6,114 nucleotides of DNA from Planctomycetota bacterium (GTDB lineage: Bacteria > Planctomycetota > MHYJ01 > JACPRB01), in contig JACQFK010000388.1 of assembly GCA_016200125.1 (NCBI GenBank), forward strand, positions 1-6,114. Reading direction: 5' to 3'. This document shows, one piece after another, positions 4,853 to 6,114 of this stretch. The notes beneath the pieces are model-generated. The model was not told the origin of the DNA, ran no database searches, and worked only from the letters and a program-made list of their open reading frames with translations. Made by a program: the position numbers and the translations under genes. The first letter of the stretch is position 1; every line of letters begins with the position of its first letter.

Positions 4853-6114
4853 CTCCTTCCCGTACAGCCGGCGCTTCAGGAGCTCGGCGGCCCCGACATA
4901 GCAGAGCGTGGTCGCCGCCAGCGCCGCGAGGATCGCGGCCGGCAGCGGCACGAATCCCATCAGGCGGGCCCCCGGCAGGTAGGGGATCGCGACCGCGATG
5001 ACCGCGACCGCCGCGGTTGCAATGACCAGGGGGCGGCTGGGCGGGCTCTTCCAGAAGGGTTTCCGGGTCCGCACCACCAGCGCCACGAGCAGCTCGGTCA
5101 GCAGCGATTCGAAGAACCAGCCGGTCCGGAATCCCTCGGCGGCCACTCCGAAAACGGCCAGGAGCACGCCGAAGGTCGCGAAGTCGAACAGCGAGCTCAG
5201 GGCTCCGAAGTCGATCATGAAGCGGCGGATGAGGCCCATGTTCCAGCGCCGCGGCTTCCGGATCCATTCGGGGTCCACGCGGTCCGAGGAGAGCGCGAAG
5301 GCCGGGATGTCGGAAAGGAAGTTGTTGAGCAGGATCTGTCCGGCCAGGAGCGGCAGGAAGGGCAGGAAGAGCGAGGCGGCCGCCATGCTGATCATGTTCC
5401 CGAAGTTGGCGCTCGTGGTCGTCAGGATGTACTTGAGCGTGTTGGCGAAGGTCGCCCTTCCCTCCTCGATGCCGCGGCGCAGCGCTTCGAGGTTGTGCTC
5501 GAGAAGGACGATGTCGGCCGCCTCCTTGGCCACGTCGGCGGCGCCGTCCACGGAAATCCCGACGTCCGCCGCGTGGAGGGCCGGCGCGTCGTTGATGCCG
5601 TCCCCCAGGTAGCCGACCACGTGGCCCTTCTTTTTCAACGCCAGGATGATCCGCTCCTTCTGGTTCGGGTCGACCTCCGCGAAGATGTCCGTCCCCTCGG
5701 CCGCCTGCCAGAGCGCTTCGTCGCGAACCTCGTCGAGCTGCCGGCCCGTCAGGATCTTCGGATCGGGGATGCCGACGGAGCCCGCCAGATGCCTCGCCAC
5801 CGCGGCCGCATCCCCGGTGATGATCTTGAGCTGGACGCCGGCCTCGGTCAATTCCCGGATCGTCCGATCCACGCCTGCCTTCGCGGGATCGGCGAATACG
5901 AGGAACCCGGCGAAGGTCAGATCCCGCTCCTCCTCCTTGCGGTACGCCGGTCCGAGCGGGAGATCCCGGAAGGCGACGCCGAGGACGCGGAAGCCCTGCG
6001 CGGCCCAGGCCTGGAAGCGCCCTCGAAGAGCGTCGAGGTCCGCGCCCGCCGCCAGCGCGCCCAGCAGGGGCTCGAGGGCCCCTTTGACGACCAGGCGGGC
6101 CCGCGCGCCCTCAC
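4847..6114 (-). CDS. mgtA: MgtA-like magnesium-translocating P-type ATPase (C-terminal part; gene continues past window end)
   Basis: This is the C-terminal 421 residues of a P-type cation pump; full family members are about 850-900. The frame stays open to the window edge, so the N-terminal half, including the actuator domain, M1-M4 and the DKTGT phosphorylation site, lies beyond 6114. Counting from the first complete codon (6112): nucleotide-binding VVKGA near residue 8, TGD at 99-101, DPNQK at 148-152 and the hinge GDGINDAPAL at 170-179. Then come about six membrane helices. M5 holds NFGNMISM and LPFLPLL. M6 holds NNFLSD with Asn264 and Asp268, followed by SSDRVDPEWI, KPRRWN and FGALSSLFDFATFG, a run that matches MgtA-type Mg2+ pumps rather than Ca2+ or heavy-metal pumps. 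Import of Mg2+ is therefore the best guess, though Ni2+ or another divalent ion is not excluded. It is convergent with the MFS gene and abuts it with no gap. No link to the sugar genes is evident. Confidence 0.9.
   Translation of the reverse strand, partial: EGARARLVVKGALEPLLGALAAGADLDALRGRFQAWAAQGFRVLGVAFRDLPLGPAYRKEEERDLTFAGFLVFADPAKAGVDRTIRELTEAGVQLKIITGDAAAVARHLAGSVGIPDPKILTGRQLDEVRDEALWQAAEGTDIFAEVDPNQKERIILALKKKGHVVGYLGDGINDAPALHAADVGISVDGAADVAKEAADIVLLEHNLEALRRGIEEGRATFANTLKYILTTTSANFGNMISMAAASLFLPFLPLLAGQILLNNFLSDIPAFALSSDRVDPEWIRKPRRWNMGLIRRFMIDFGALSSLFDFATFGVLLAVFGVAAEGFRTGWFFESLLTELLVALVVRTRKPFWKSPPSRPLVIATAAVAVIAVAIPYLPGARLMGFVPLPAAILAALAATTLCYVGAAELLKRRLYGKEP

Noticed and set aside
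3445..5001. 518-codon plus-strand frame overlapping the MFS gene in another frame
   Set aside because: The translation is Arg/Pro/His-rich with no hydrophobic segments, and it runs through the stops of both real genes. It is a shadow.
5870..5872. GTG as the start of the P-type ATPase
   Set aside because: The same frame is open to 6114 and translates to conserved pump sequence (VVKGA, QGFRVLGVAFRD), so this Val is internal and the gene is only cut by the window.

Overview
The window is GC-rich (about two-thirds G+C by eye) with the strong third-position G/C bias of a high-GC soil or sediment bacterium. A diderm host is plausible because there is a lipoprotein with a Ser at +2. The phylum cannot be fixed from this sequence; Acidobacteriota and similar high-GC lineages are only a guess. 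There is no rRNA, tRNA, CRISPR array, transposase or phage gene. Both ends cut through genes.

Layout: (1) 1-2548, plus strand, a three-gene run. It holds the 3' part of a double-domain sugar ABC transporter ATPase (RbsA/XylG/MglA type), an RbsC-type permease that starts with GTG and overlaps it by 4 bp (GTGA), and, 23 nt later, a small SnoaL-like lipoprotein. (2) 2549-2626, a short AT-richer gap between convergent genes, filled by a near-perfect long hairpin that probably terminates transcription from both sides. (3) 2627-3292, minus strand, a decarboxylase/aldolase of the OMPDC superfamily most like 3-hexulose-6-phosphate synthase. (4) 3293-3412, a 120-bp divergent promoter region. (5) 3413-4846, plus strand, an MFS transporter of the sugar/organic-acid symporter type. 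(6) 4847-6114, minus strand, the C-terminal part of an MgtA-like P-type ATPase. Its stop codon abuts the MFS stop inside a 12-bp palindrome.

Functionally, the left two-thirds looks like a carbohydrate uptake and metabolism neighbourhood: a pentose/sugar ABC importer, a sugar-phosphate lyase and an MFS symporter. The Mg2+-type pump is probably unrelated. The sugar is not identifiable, because the binding protein, regulator and kinase are not in view. I see no clearly new multi-gene system. The points most worth a second look are the long intergenic hairpin, the HPS-like enzyme with an unusual C-terminal phosphate-binding region and no isomerase partner, a possible leaderless promoter for that enzyme, and the SnoaL lipoprotein attached to the ABC operon.
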